From positions 124,001 to 188,000 of the forward strand of contig MFYJ01000011.1 in NCBI GenBank assembly GCA_001787755.1: 64,000 nucleotides of DNA, read 5' to 3'. Below, piece after piece: positions 24,543-33,376 of the stretch; the first letter of the stretch is position 1; each line of letters starts with the position of its first letter. Source of the DNA: Candidatus Peribacteria bacterium RIFOXYB1_FULL_54_35. GTDB taxonomy: Bacteria > Patescibacteriota > Gracilibacteria > Peribacterales > Peribacteraceae. Made by a program: the position numbers and the translations under genes. The notes beneath the pieces were generated by a model. It did no database searches, had not been told where the DNA came from, and saw only the letters and a program-made list of their open reading frames with translations.

Positions 24543-26234
24543 ATGAAGATTGTCTCCATAACATGGGCACGGAACGAAGTGGATATTCTGGAATCTTTTG
24601 TCCGCCACAACGCGAGCATCGTGGACCGCATGGTCATCGTGCTGCACCGGACGAAAGATAACTCTTCCACTATCCTGGAAATGCTCAGGGAAGAAGGTAT
24701 GGCAATTGATATCCGTACAGAGGAGCACCCTCTGCACCACCAGACGGAGGTACTCACGGCACTCATGCATGATCTGGCACAGAACGATGCACCGGACTGG
24801 ATACTCCCACTCGACGCAGACGAGTTCCTCATCTCCCCGGAGAACGCTGATCCGCGGGAAAAACTGGAAAAACTGGATCGGACTACGCCGCATCTTTTGT
24901 GTTGGCGCACGTACGTCCCCACTGAACGGGATTCCCCCACAGAACCAGATCCGGTGAGGCGCATCATCTTTAGAAAATCCTGTGAAGAGCCGCCTTTCTC
25001 CAAGGTGCTCATCCCGGGGACCCTGGCTGCAGATGACAATGTTTGCCTTGCACCCGGAAACCATAGCATTCTTCGGCATACACCCGAGGGGAAAATACCG
25101 GTGAGCGCAATGCCTGCTTCCCATCTCGCTCTGGCACATTTCCCCGTACGGAGTGAATCGCAGCTGCGGAGGAAGATTCTGCAAGGATGGCCAAGTGTCC
25201 GGGACCTGCCGACCCGCCAACCGAGAGAGGCATACCACTGGAAACAGCTTTTTCCCCGTTGCTCAGACCCTGCCCCCATCGGCAGAGAGGAACTGCAGAA
25301 GATCACCATGCAATATTCAGCCAACAGAGACACCCCTGTAGATTTGACCGTAGATCCTCTGATACGCAGATATGCCCGTATCCGCTACATACAACAGACA
25401 GTGCCGGTCCCTGTGGGAAATGCAACTACCTCCCCGCATACGCGCGTTCACCAACTCTCAGCATCGGAAACCAGAGATGCTGACCAATACCAGCGTTTCA
25501 TACTCTTCTGCCACCCCAGATGCGGGTCTTCGAATCTATGCAGAATACTCTCGCAGCATGAAGATATTCACTGTGCTTCGGAAATTTTCAATGTGGGTAA
25601 TGTCAACATGCAGCGCTACCTTGCTGCCACGCTCGGCATGAAACCCACATGCCTGGAAAACCACGAAACCATGCTCCAGGATTTTTTCTTCCGCTGTCAT
25701 GCACATGAGAAAAAATCGGTGATCGGGTTAAAAATTCTCGACTATCAGGTACCCGAGTATCTTCAGAAGGGATGGCTACTGCAGCCTGAGCACAAGGTGA
25801 TCCTCCTCTCCCGCCAGAACATGCTTGCCGCAGCACTCTCGATCCAGATTGCCTGGAGAACCGGCATTTACAATATCCGACCGAATGAGGAACTCGTTCT
25901 CCGCCGCCCATTCCGCGTCCGCAAAGAAGACATAGAACACTGGATGCGATCACAGAGGGAATGGCTGCAGGAACTGCGTTCGCTGCTCTTGGAACATGGC
26001 AAACCATTCTTTGAGTGTACCTATGAACAACTGGGGAAATCCACCATTGCAGAACTATGCCAGTTCCTCGGTTGCTCCCCTCTGGAAGAGTATGAAAACT
26101 ACTTCTCGAAAATCACGCAGCCGCACCATTATGAGTACATTGAAAATCTCTCTGAAATTCTCGATGCATTCTCCTCTGAGGAATATGTTTCCATCCCCGT
26201 AACGCCACACACAAAAACTCTCTCTTCCCTGTAG
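24543..26234 (+). CDS. Glycosyltransferase - sulfotransferase fusion
   Basis: A 563-residue protein. Residues 1 to about 270 are a GT2-like glycosyltransferase: MKIVSITWARNEVDILESFV, then LPLDADEFL (DxD). From about residue 305 a sulfotransferase-like domain begins: RFILFCHPRCGSSNLCRILS matches the PAPS-binding loop (P-R-x-G-[ST]), then GLKILDYQVPEYL, VILLSRQNMLAAALSIQIAW (the R-x7-S element), and CTYEQLGKSTIAELCQFLG. Together these would attach a sugar and sulfate it. The PAPS supply enzymes are not in the window. The start at 24543 is 87 bp from the divergent glycosyltransferase. Confidence 0.8.
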   Translation: MKIVSITWARNEVDILESFVRHNASIVDRMVIVLHRTKDNSSTILEMLREEGMAIDIRTEEHPLHHQTEVLTALMHDLAQNDAPDWILPLDADEFLISPENADPREKLEKLDRTTPHLLCWRTYVPTERDSPTEPDPVRRIIFRKSCEEPPFSKVLIPGTLAADDNVCLAPGNHSILRHTPEGKIPVSAMPASHLALAHFPVRSESQLRRKILQGWPSVRDLPTRQPREAYHWKQLFPRCSDPAPIGREELQKITMQYSANRDTPVDLTVDPLIRRYARIRYIQQTVPVPVGNATTSPHTRVHQLSASETRDADQYQRFILFCHPRCGSSNLCRILSQHEDIHCASEIFNVGNVNMQRYLAATLGMKPTCLENHETMLQDFFFRCHAHEKKSVIGLKILDYQVPEYLQKGWLLQPEHKVILLSRQNMLAAALSIQIAWRTGIYNIRPNEELVLRRPFRVRKEDIEHWMRSQREWLQELRSLLLEHGKPFFECTYEQLGKSTIAELCQFLGCSPLEEYENYFSKITQPHHYEYIENLSEILDAFSSEEYVSIPVTPHTKTLSSL

Positions 26235-26256
26235 CACGGTCATGCGCTACTTGCGG

Positions 26257-26262
26257 TATACT
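26257..26262 (+). promoter_or_regulatory. zwf -10 box with leaderless spacing
   Basis: TATACT within TTGCGGTATACTTG ends 7 bases before the zwf ATG at 26270. Confidence 0.55.
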
Positions 26263-26269
26263 TGAGCCA

Positions 26270-27715
26270 ATGCTCGCCGCGTCTTCACCATTCAGCCTCG
26301 TTCTTTTCGGCGCCTCCGGCCATCTGGCAAAACAGAAGATTTACCCGGCCCTCTATGTTCTTGCGCTCAAGAAGCGCCTGCCAAAAGAGTACTGCATTGT
26401 CGGGTTCTCCCGCTCAGAAATGGACGACAGTTCTTTCCGGGAACATGTAGCAAAAGCGGTGCGTGCCGGCATGCCGGAAGTGACTGAGAAGGCTCTCTCA
26501 GAACTTCTCAGCCACATGTACTATCAACGCGGCCAGTACGACAAAAAAGAGGACTTTATCCGATTGAATACCCGCCTCTTAAAGATTGAGAAAGGTTGGG
26601 AGAATCGCGTACGGCTTGCATACCTTTCCATCCCACCCACGGTGTTTGCGGGTGTATTACGCAACCTGTGTGCGGGGGGGATTCATACACACGAGCAAAG
26701 AGGAGACTTCCGCTGCATCATAGAGAAACCCGTTGGACATGACCTGCAGAGTGCAGAGGAAATCCAGAAGGAGCTCTCCCACTGTTTCGAGGAGAAAGAG
26801 ATCTACCTGCTTGATCACTACCTTGGGAAAGAGGCTGTGCGCAACGTGTACTACCTTCGTTTCGCGAATCCCATACTGGAGCAACTCTGTAAGAACACGC
26901 TCATCCACCACGTGCAGATTTCAGCGGCAGAGTCTGCCGGGCTGGAAGGACGTACAGGGTACTTTGAGAGCACCGGTGCTCTGCGAGACATGTTCCAGTC
27001 GCATTTGCTCATGGTTGCTTCACTGCTCACTATGCGACTTGAAGGGGATGAAGCCTTCCGGACAAACCGGTTCAAAGCAATGGAGCAGTTCTACCTTCCC
27101 CCTGCCACAGACCTCAATGATATTGTGCTGCAGGGGCAGTACAGCACGGGAGAACTACTCGGTAGGCAGGTGGCCGGATACACAGAGGAGAAAGGAATTG
27201 CAGCAGATTCGCGCACCAACACATTCATTGCCTTAAAGATCCTCTCGCGCACTGCGCGGTGGCAGGGAGTTCCCTTCTATCTCCGGAGCGGCAAGCGGCT
27301 GGAAAAGAAGGAAACCCGCATAACCATCCAGTTTCAGGAGCCGCATCTGGTGGGCAAAGGATCCTCCCCCAACCGTCTCGACATCATCCTGCACGGGGAG
27401 GCAGGCATGCGCGTGTACATGCAGACGAAGCTTGGCGGCACGGAGCCGGAGTTCCGCCCTCTCATCCTGGAAGATCCGCTCGTCTGCTTCGGGGATTGTC
27501 TTCCCGAGCACGGGCTCCTGCTCCTCGAAGCCATTCACGGCAAACAGCAGTGGTACTTGTCGTTCAATGAGGTGCGGTTTGCCTGGCGGTTGCTTGACCC
27601 CATCCAGGCTCATCTTACTAAACCGAATACGCCTCTCTACACATACACTGCCGGGACAGAAGGCCCGAAAGAGGCGGGCAAATGGGTAGAGAGAGACGGT
27701 ATACACTGGTTCTGA
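26270..27715 (+). CDS. zwf: Glucose-6-phosphate 1-dehydrogenase
   Basis: Oxidises glucose-6-phosphate to 6-phosphogluconolactone with NAD(P)+, the entry to the oxidative pentose phosphate pathway. 481 residues. The Rossmann fingerprint FGASGHLAKQKIYPAL (about residues 14-29), the substrate motif IEKPVGHDL, and the catalytic DHYLGKEAVRN near residue 183 are all present, followed by the large beta+alpha domain with FYLRSGKRLEKKETRITIQF. The stop is 2 bases before pgl, so the two are one operon. Confidence 0.96.
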   Translation: MLAASSPFSLVLFGASGHLAKQKIYPALYVLALKKRLPKEYCIVGFSRSEMDDSSFREHVAKAVRAGMPEVTEKALSELLSHMYYQRGQYDKKEDFIRLNTRLLKIEKGWENRVRLAYLSIPPTVFAGVLRNLCAGGIHTHEQRGDFRCIIEKPVGHDLQSAEEIQKELSHCFEEKEIYLLDHYLGKEAVRNVYYLRFANPILEQLCKNTLIHHVQISAAESAGLEGRTGYFESTGALRDMFQSHLLMVASLLTMRLEGDEAFRTNRFKAMEQFYLPPATDLNDIVLQGQYSTGELLGRQVAGYTEEKGIAADSRTNTFIALKILSRTARWQGVPFYLRSGKRLEKKETRITIQFQEPHLVGKGSSPNRLDIILHGEAGMRVYMQTKLGGTEPEFRPLILEDPLVCFGDCLPEHGLLLLEAIHGKQQWYLSFNEVRFAWRLLDPIQAHLTKPNTPLYTYTAGTEGPKEAGKWVERDGIHWF

Positions 27716-27717
27716 CC

Positions 27718-28407
27718 ATGGACTTCGCACACCTTGCCACCGATACCGACGGGGAGTTTTCCTCCGCAAGCGTCACTCTCCTCGAAGGACTCATGAACGC
27801 AGCGATGCTTGAAAGAGGCAACTGTATTCTTGGTCTCTCCGGCGGCTCCACGCCCAGACCTGTCTACGAGGCACTGGGGAAGAGCCAGGAAATCGACTGG
27901 CAGCACGTATGGCTCTTCCTCGTGGATGAGCGCTATGTTTCTCTGGAGGAGGACGAGAGCAATACAAAACTCATACAGGAGACACTGCTGACAAATGCCG
28001 CACTTCCCTCTATGCAGTTCAAACACCCTGCAGATCTGCCGCTTGAAAAATGGCAACAGGAATACGAAAAAACACTTGCAGATCTCCTCAAGGGGAAATG
28101 GCCGGACATCGTGATACTGGGCATGGGAGAAGACGGGCACATTGCCTCTCTCTTTCCACCGGTGTCCGAGAGGGGGATGGGACCGGAGCTTACCGTACGC
28201 ACGACTACTGATCGCTTTGCAGTACATGATCGCATCAGCGTCACACTGCCTGTGCTCACCAATGCCTGCTCAAAAATCTTCCTCCTGAGAGGAAAGGAAA
28301 AGAAGAAGATATGGGAGGAAATGCTTGCAGATGATGCCGACGAACGGAGATGGCCAGCGAAAGCTATCCTTGCTTCCGGAAACGTGACGGTCGTCACTCA
28401 GTGGTGA
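27718..28407 (+). CDS. pgl: 6-phosphogluconolactonase
   Basis: Hydrolyses the lactone made by Zwf. From ATG 27718 the protein has 229 residues, typical of the NagB-like DevB family. Motifs: LGLSGGSTPRPVYEALG (phosphate-binding), VWLFLVDERYVSLEEDESN (the DERxV/xxxxSN motif), and ILGMGEDGHIASLFPP (GxGxDGHxASLFP). The in-frame ATG at 27682 lies inside zwf and is less likely. Its last 14 bases overlap the convergent yraN gene. Confidence 0.95.
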   Translation: MDFAHLATDTDGEFSSASVTLLEGLMNAAMLERGNCILGLSGGSTPRPVYEALGKSQEIDWQHVWLFLVDERYVSLEEDESNTKLIQETLLTNAALPSMQFKHPADLPLEKWQQEYEKTLADLLKGKWPDIVILGMGEDGHIASLFPPVSERGMGPELTVRTTTDRFAVHDRISVTLPVLTNACSKIFLLRGKEKKKIWEEMLADDADERRWPAKAILASGNVTVVTQW

Positions 28408-28765
28408 GTTCGATCTGCTTCATGTGCTCTGTCACTTCCCCTCCAGCAACACAGAGGGCATCTATTCTATAGCTGTCGGAAAAGTCCTGTGCAGAGACCC
28501 ACATCTCCGCTGCCCGCTGCATCCTCCTCTTTTTCTCCGTGGTAAGACTCAGCTCCGGACGGAAGTCCGGATCATTCTTCGAACGTGTCTTCACCTCTGC
28601 AAAGACGATGACCTTCTCAGAAGGATCGTACGCGATGAGATCAATTTCATCCCGGCCTACGCGAATGTTGCGACCGTAGATGCGGTACCCGATCGAACGC
28701 AGGTACTCCTCTGCCATACGTTCTCCTGTTCTCGCCACTGCAATACGTGGTGTGTCTTTTTCCAT
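28394..28765 (-). CDS. YraN/UPF0102 endonuclease-like protein
   Basis: A 123-residue member of UPF0102, small proteins with a restriction-endonuclease-like core and often a comM neighbour, as here. TGERMAEEYLRSIGYRIYGRN leads to RVGRDEIDLIAY and IVFAEVKTRSKND, which give the D...E-x-K catalytic layout. The long open frame upstream to 29146 is antisense to comM, so MEKDTPRIAV at 28765 is the start. The biochemical role of the family is not settled. Confidence 0.9.
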   Translation of the reverse strand: MEKDTPRIAVARTGERMAEEYLRSIGYRIYGRNIRVGRDEIDLIAYDPSEKVIVFAEVKTRSKNDPDFRPELSLTTEKKRRMQRAAEMWVSAQDFSDSYRIDALCVAGGEVTEHMKQIELTTE

Positions 28766-28867
28766 ACAAATCTGAGTATCCTGCAAAGGTGTACAATCGT
28801 CCAGTCGAAGTACTGGATTACAAGGTGTACGTGGGTACACTCGAAGACAGTTGTTCCCTCTGATCCT

Positions 28868-30370
28868 ATGCTCACGCAGCTTACCTCCTTTGCGACTGTC
28901 GGTCTTTCCAGTGAAAAGGTGACGGTGGAAGTAGGTGCCATCCGCGGCGAACCCAAGATGTACATCGTGGGACTCGGCGATACCGCCGTACAGGAAAGTA
29001 AGCAACGCGTGAGAATGGCTGTACGCAGCAGCGGTTACACATTGCCGACGGGGAGAAACATTACGGTGAACCTGGCACCTGCGGACCTGCGCAAGGTCGG
29101 ACCGCGCTACGACCTCGCGATTGCACTCGGACTCTTGATTGTTCATGGATCAGTGAGTATCCCCGAGGAAATTCTTCATGATGCAGCGTACATAGGCGAA
29201 CTCGCCTTGGACGGCGCGCTGCGGCATGTCTCGGGGGTACTCTCAACGGCTATTGCCTGCCGCGAGCATGGCATCTCCACCATCGTCGTCCCGGCGGCAA
29301 ACGGCCCGGAAGCCGCACTCGTGCCCGGACTCAGAGTGATTGCTGTAGAGAACCTCTGTGAACTTATCGCTATCCTCAATGGAAAGAAAAACCCGCCTTC
29401 TATCTCCACCCCAGCGGCAGGCACCAACATGGCCCCCCTCAGAGAGAGTATTGATTTCGCCGATGTACGCGGGCAGGATCACGCAAAAAGAGCACTGGAA
29501 ATTGCTGCGGCAGGCGGGCACAACGTGCTTCTCAGTGGAGCACCGGGCGCGGGGAAAACTCTCCTCGCGAAGGCATTCCGGAGCATTCTCCCTCCGCTCA
29601 CTGAGGAAGAATCCATTGAAGTCACACAAATATATTCCGTGGCCAACCTTCTTCCGCATGACTTGCCTCTCATACGGCAACGACCGTTCCGGCTCGTGCA
29701 CCACACAGCCAGCGGCGTGAGCATTGTCGGCGGAGGCCAGATACCGGGACCGGGAGAAATCAGCCTCGCCCATAAGGGCGTCCTCTTCTTAGATGAACTT
29801 GCCGAGTTCCCGGCTCAGGTGCTGGAAGTGCTCCGGCAGCCACTGGAAGACCGCCAGATTACCATCAGCCGCGCACAGGGCTCGGTGACATTCCCCGCCG
29901 ACTTCATCATGGTTGCAGCCATGAATCCACCTAAATTCAGCAGCGGAAGAGCAGACAGAATCCACAAGCGGATCAGCGCCCCACTGCTGGATAGAATTGA
30001 TCTCACCATTGCCGTCGACCCTGTGAATGTTGAAGACCTGCAGAGAGAACCGCGGGAAAACGTGGAAACCAGCGTTGTCATTCTTGACCGCGTCATCGCT
30101 GCACGGGAGAGGCAGCGACGGCGCTTCGCGAAGCTCCCCATCAACACCAACAAGGAAATGGGTGTGAAGCAGATCGACGAACTCTGCCCCCTGAATGACG
30201 GCTGCCTCGCACTCCTCAAGCAGGCTGTTCAACATCTTGGGCTCTCTGCCCGCGCCTACCACCGCACCATCAAAGTCGCACGGACCATCGCGGACCTCAC
30301 CGGGGATGACGGGATTGACCAGGTGCACGTTGCCGAAGCCCTGCAGTACAGGCAGAGCATTGAGGGGTAG
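28868..30370 (+). CDS. comM: YifB/ComM-family Mg-chelatase-like AAA+ ATPase
   Basis: A hexameric AAA+ helicase-like protein that promotes branch migration during natural transformation in species where it was tested. 500 residues. An N-terminal Lon-protease-S5-like domain (about 1-170: TVEVGAIRGEPKMYIVGLGD, GRNITVNLAPADLRKVGPRYDL) precedes the ATPase: GAPGAGKTLLAKAF (Walker A, near residue 220), GVLFLDELAEFP (Walker B), AAMNPP, and a C-terminal Mg_chelatase_C with RAYHRTIKVARTIADL. With type IV pilus genes nearby, a DNA-uptake role is reasonable but inferred. Confidence 0.94.
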   Translation: MLTQLTSFATVGLSSEKVTVEVGAIRGEPKMYIVGLGDTAVQESKQRVRMAVRSSGYTLPTGRNITVNLAPADLRKVGPRYDLAIALGLLIVHGSVSIPEEILHDAAYIGELALDGALRHVSGVLSTAIACREHGISTIVVPAANGPEAALVPGLRVIAVENLCELIAILNGKKNPPSISTPAAGTNMAPLRESIDFADVRGQDHAKRALEIAAAGGHNVLLSGAPGAGKTLLAKAFRSILPPLTEEESIEVTQIYSVANLLPHDLPLIRQRPFRLVHHTASGVSIVGGGQIPGPGEISLAHKGVLFLDELAEFPAQVLEVLRQPLEDRQITISRAQGSVTFPADFIMVAAMNPPKFSSGRADRIHKRISAPLLDRIDLTIAVDPVNVEDLQREPRENVETSVVILDRVIAARERQRRRFAKLPINTNKEMGVKQIDELCPLNDGCLALLKQAVQHLGLSARAYHRTIKVARTIADLTGDDGIDQVHVAEALQYRQSIEG

Positions 30371-30803
30371 GGAATAGGGTTAGGGAATAGGGTTAGGGCT
30401 AGTATTTTTCTTTTCAACAATCATGAGAATCCAATCGTTTACATATATGGAGGTATGGAAACGGGGTATGGAACTAGTAGTTGAAATATATTTGCTTACA
30501 GACAAGCTCCCGCGAGAGGAAGTCTACGGTCTTTCGTCACAGCTAAGGAGGGCTTCGGTTGGGATTCTTGCGAATCTTGCTGAGGGTTTCAGTAGATCAA
30601 GTAATCCCGACAAGGCATACAAATACACTATTTCTCGCGGAGAGTGTTCTGAGGTACATGCATTGCTTCTTGTATGCGTCAGACTGCAACTCCTTTCTGA
30701 AGAAGAAGCAAAGAAGGCACTGCTCCTTAATGCTCATACAGGAAAGTTGCTTACAGGACTCATCCAGAAATATTCTTCTAATCCTAGCCCTAGCCCTAGC
30801 CCT
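30369..30803. repeat. Inverted repeats framing the four-helix-bundle gene
   Basis: On the left, two tandem copies of the 13-base unit AGGGAATAGGGTT (30369-30381 and 30382-30394) lead into AGGGCTAG. On the right, CTAGCCCTAGCCCTAGCCCT (30784-30803) forms the end of the gene. The pair 30389-30402 and 30784-30797 are inverted copies agreeing at 13 of 14 bases. The right arm is coding and produces the Ser-Pro-Ser-Pro tail of the protein. Confidence 0.65.
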
Positions 30804-30815
30804 CTAGTAATGTAG
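30423..30815 (+). CDS. Four-helix-bundle protein (S23 / 23S-IVS type)
   Basis: A 130-residue protein of the four-helix-bundle family found in 23S rRNA intervening sequences and, more widely, as free-standing genes; it is related to the Avd protein of diversity-generating retroelements. Clear marks are the start FTYMEVWKRGMELVVEIY, the segment YGLSSQLRRASVGILANLAEGFSR, and the last helix HTGKLLTGLIQK. The tail NPSPSPSPLVM is encoded by the right inverted repeat. It lies between comM and pyrF, 5 bp before pyrF, so it was probably inserted into that operon. Function of stand-alone members is unknown. Confidence 0.87.
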   Translation: MRIQSFTYMEVWKRGMELVVEIYLLTDKLPREEVYGLSSQLRRASVGILANLAEGFSRSSNPDKAYKYTISRGECSEVHALLLVCVRLQLLSEEEAKKALLLNAHTGKLLTGLIQKYSSNPSPSPSPLVM

Positions 30816-30820
30816 CCCTG

Positions 30821-31660
30821 ATGCACTTTGCCGACGCCCTCACCAGAGCAACCAAAGAAAAGTCTCCCGTGTGCGTGGGGCTGGACCCCAGTGTCTCCAA
30901 ACTCCCGGAGGGAATTCCACATGATGCTGCTGGCGTGCTGGAATTTTCGAAGGGGATTGTGGACGCCGTAAAGGATGTCGCAGCCTGCGTGAAGCCACAG
31001 ATGGCGTACTATGAGGTGCTTGGATGGGAGGGGATGAAAATCTTCTGGGAAACATGCGCATATGCCAAGGAACAAGGACTACTGGTAATTGCTGACGGCA
31101 AAAGAAACGACATCGGCTCCACCTGTGAGGCATATGCCGACGCATATCTGAACGCACAAAGCCCTATAGATGCTCTCACAGTTTCCCCGTATCTCGGCTC
31201 AGATGGAGTAAAACCCTTCGTCGAGAGGTGCAGCAAAAACAACAAGGGGATCTTCATCCTGGTCAAAACCAGCAATCCAAGTTCCGGTGAATTGCAGGAT
31301 CTCCCGACAGGAGACGAAGTGGTTCACGAGCACATGGCGCAACTTGTAGAAAGCTGGGCTGCACAAGTGCTTGGCCCGGAATCCAACTTCTCCTGCATTG
31401 GTGCAGTCGTGGGCGCCACCTATCCGGAGGAACTCAAGTACCTGCGCACACTCATGCCCCATGTGCCTATTCTCATACCCGGCTTCGGCGCACAGGGCGG
31501 CACGGCGCAGGACGTAAAATACGGCTTTGTGCCGGATGGCACCGGAGCGATTGTGAATTCCTCCCGCGGGATTATCTTCGCAAGCAAAGGGAAAGACTGG
31601 CAGGAAACAGCGCGAAAAGCTGCCCAGGAAATGGCAGCACAACTGAAAAACCTCTTCTAG
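30821..31660 (+). CDS. pyrF: Orotidine 5'-phosphate decarboxylase (subfamily 2)
   Basis: Last step of UMP synthesis. 279 residues, the length of the longer, subfamily-2 type. CVGLDPSVSKLP near residue 20, KPQMAYYEVLGWEGM, and the catalytic ADGKRNDIGST (K-x-x-D pair) near residue 93 are present. PFVERCSKNNKGIFILVKTSNPSS and the phosphate loop PGFGAQGG near residue 225 complete the barrel. Other pyrimidine genes are not in this window. Its TAG lies inside the left arm of a 19-bp inverted repeat. Confidence 0.95.
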   Translation: MHFADALTRATKEKSPVCVGLDPSVSKLPEGIPHDAAGVLEFSKGIVDAVKDVAACVKPQMAYYEVLGWEGMKIFWETCAYAKEQGLLVIADGKRNDIGSTCEAYADAYLNAQSPIDALTVSPYLGSDGVKPFVERCSKNNKGIFILVKTSNPSSGELQDLPTGDEVVHEHMAQLVESWAAQVLGPESNFSCIGAVVGATYPEELKYLRTLMPHVPILIPGFGAQGGTAQDVKYGFVPDGTGAIVNSSRGIIFASKGKDWQETARKAAQEMAAQLKNLF

Positions 31661-31747
31661 GCACGGCAGTGTTTTCCTGCGTGAGCATGAGGAAAGAGCA
31701 GAGCTACGAATTGTTCGGAGATGCCTGAAAAACACTGCCGTGCCTAG
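31657..31747. terminator. Perfect 19-bp inverted repeat at convergent pyrF / SLH ends
   Basis: CTAGGCACGGCAGTGTTTT (31657-31675) and its exact inverse (31729-31747) contain the stop codons of both convergent genes. The 53-base loop has no gene. It is probably a bidirectional terminator. Confidence 0.65.
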
Positions 31748-33369
31748 TACCGCCAGACCCTCCCCTCCGCGACGGGGGCAGGGGACTCTATCCACTGGTA
31801 ATCAGCGGAACCGTCTGTCCAGCGCACATCTCCGCTCTCGCTGAGAGATCCTGGAACTTCCAAATTCACCTGCAGTGTATCCCCGTGTGAAGCCTGTGAA
31901 AGGTCCACATCGCCGTAGAGATCCAGTATTCCCAGCCTCCCCAGCTCCTCGGGAATGGCAAAACAGTCGACGAGACTCAGTTCTTGGGAATCTGACTCTT
32001 CCGTGTTACAGGCGTAGCGGCGTTCTGTTCCTTCCCCCCGCAATTCCCAATTTGTGACCCGGATACCCGGCGCATTATGCACATGAAAACGGAGATGACG
32101 TACCCGGAAATCAGCCACCGGATCTTTCTCCGTCTCAAAGAGGAAAGACGCAAAATGTTTCCCGGCACCCTGGTCGAGACTTCCCGTACTGCTCAGAAGA
32201 TTTTCTACCCGCGTAATGCGTGCCTGCACGGTTTGGTGCGCAGGGTAGTGCGCGCTCGCCGGAACAATCTGGTACTGCACTGTTGGATCAACTACTTCTC
32301 CGACCATCACAAACATCTTTTTCACTTTAACCCATTCTTCAGAAAAACCCCTCTCGTGAAGCCTCCTCAGTTGTGCCTGTAACACAAACGTGCTTCCTGT
32401 GCGCTCGGAAAGTATGAGACCGCTCTGTCCCGGCTCAAACGAGACAATCCATGTTTCATCGTCCCGGTCGTACACATCCAGCTTGAGTTTGGCGATTTCT
32501 TTCCCACTTCCGGTAAAGAGATAGATACCCGAGAGTGTGCGGGCTTCCCTTTCCAGAGTGACTTTGACGATGCGCAGCTCAACCGGATTCTCGCGCGTAA
32601 AAAGCTGAAAATCCGCAATGGGCCCCCTTTGGCCCACCATAAGAAAGCTGCTTTTTACAGGAACAAGACTCTCCTTTCGCGGAGAAGGGGGAAGTGGCTC
32701 CTCTTCCTCCGGCTCAGGCTCTGCTTCTTCTGAGACAACAACATCCTCACCACGCTCCGCGCGCCTGTAGTAGTTTAATTCCCCTTCATACTCCGCACGG
32801 AACGCTGCAGCCAGTCGCGCCATCTGCCCCCGCGTGAGGTAGCGGTCATATGCCAGATTCACCGGGAGGGCTGTTCTGTGGTTTTGTGCCGCCTGTACAT
32901 AGATCTCAAACCACTCTGCATCCGCATCTGCATACGCGGTGTAGGCGTACAGCTCCCCCAGCATCTTCAGGGCCTCAGCATAGTTCACCGGATTCTCCGG
33001 ACGGAAGAATCCATCGGGATACCCGGAAACAACACCGCGCTTCTTCGCGAGACACACGTACCTCGAGAACCAATCCTCTTCACGGACATCCGGGAAACAC
33101 CCCGACGCATCGGAGAGGGAAACAACAATCCGTGGGTAACTCGCGAGAGCAATTTTGAGAAATTCCGCCCTGTTGAGGGTGCGCCGCGGCTGAAAGGTGC
33201 CATCGGGGTTCCCCTCTACGGCGCCAATAGTCGTAAGTACACTGATACCCGCCGCCTCCGCAGGCAGGAATGGGGCATCTAAGTACATCAGACTCTGGTC
33301 CCGATAGTCGAGTGCCTGTGCTCCCAGAGGAATGAGGAACGCACCGAGAGTGATGAGCAGCCGTCGCAT
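31744..33369 (-). CDS. Exported SLH-domain surface protein
   Basis: A 541-residue secreted protein likely bound non-covalently to the wall. Signal peptide RRLLITLGAFLIPLGAQAL (cleavage near residue 18). Two clear S-layer-homology domains: about residues 40-80 (LTTIGAVEGNPDGTFQPRRT-LNRAEFLK) and about 95-140 (CFPDVREEDWFSRYVCLAKK, GVVSGYPDGFFRPENPVNYAEALKML), then a weaker third repeat to about 185. An acidic proline linker (EPEPEEEEPLPP) precedes a beta-rich C-terminal region of unknown role, with two late cysteine-containing loops. A TATACT box lies 7 bases before the ATG at 33369. Confidence 0.9.
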   Translation of the reverse strand: MRRLLITLGAFLIPLGAQALDYRDQSLMYLDAPFLPAEAAGISVLTTIGAVEGNPDGTFQPRRTLNRAEFLKIALASYPRIVVSLSDASGCFPDVREEDWFSRYVCLAKKRGVVSGYPDGFFRPENPVNYAEALKMLGELYAYTAYADADAEWFEIYVQAAQNHRTALPVNLAYDRYLTRGQMARLAAAFRAEYEGELNYYRRAERGEDVVVSEEAEPEPEEEEPLPPSPRKESLVPVKSSFLMVGQRGPIADFQLFTRENPVELRIVKVTLEREARTLSGIYLFTGSGKEIAKLKLDVYDRDDETWIVSFEPGQSGLILSERTGSTFVLQAQLRRLHERGFSEEWVKVKKMFVMVGEVVDPTVQYQIVPASAHYPAHQTVQARITRVENLLSSTGSLDQGAGKHFASFLFETEKDPVADFRVRHLRFHVHNAPGIRVTNWELRGEGTERRYACNTEESDSQELSLVDCFAIPEELGRLGILDLYGDVDLSQASHGDTLQVNLEVPGSLSESGDVRWTDGSADYQWIESPAPVAEGRVWRY

Positions 33370-33376
33370 CGGCGAC

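Noticed and set aside
28766-29146. 250-residue version of YraN extending upstream
   Set aside because: The extra 127 codons lie antisense to comM and look non-coding; the family starts at MEKDTPRIAV.
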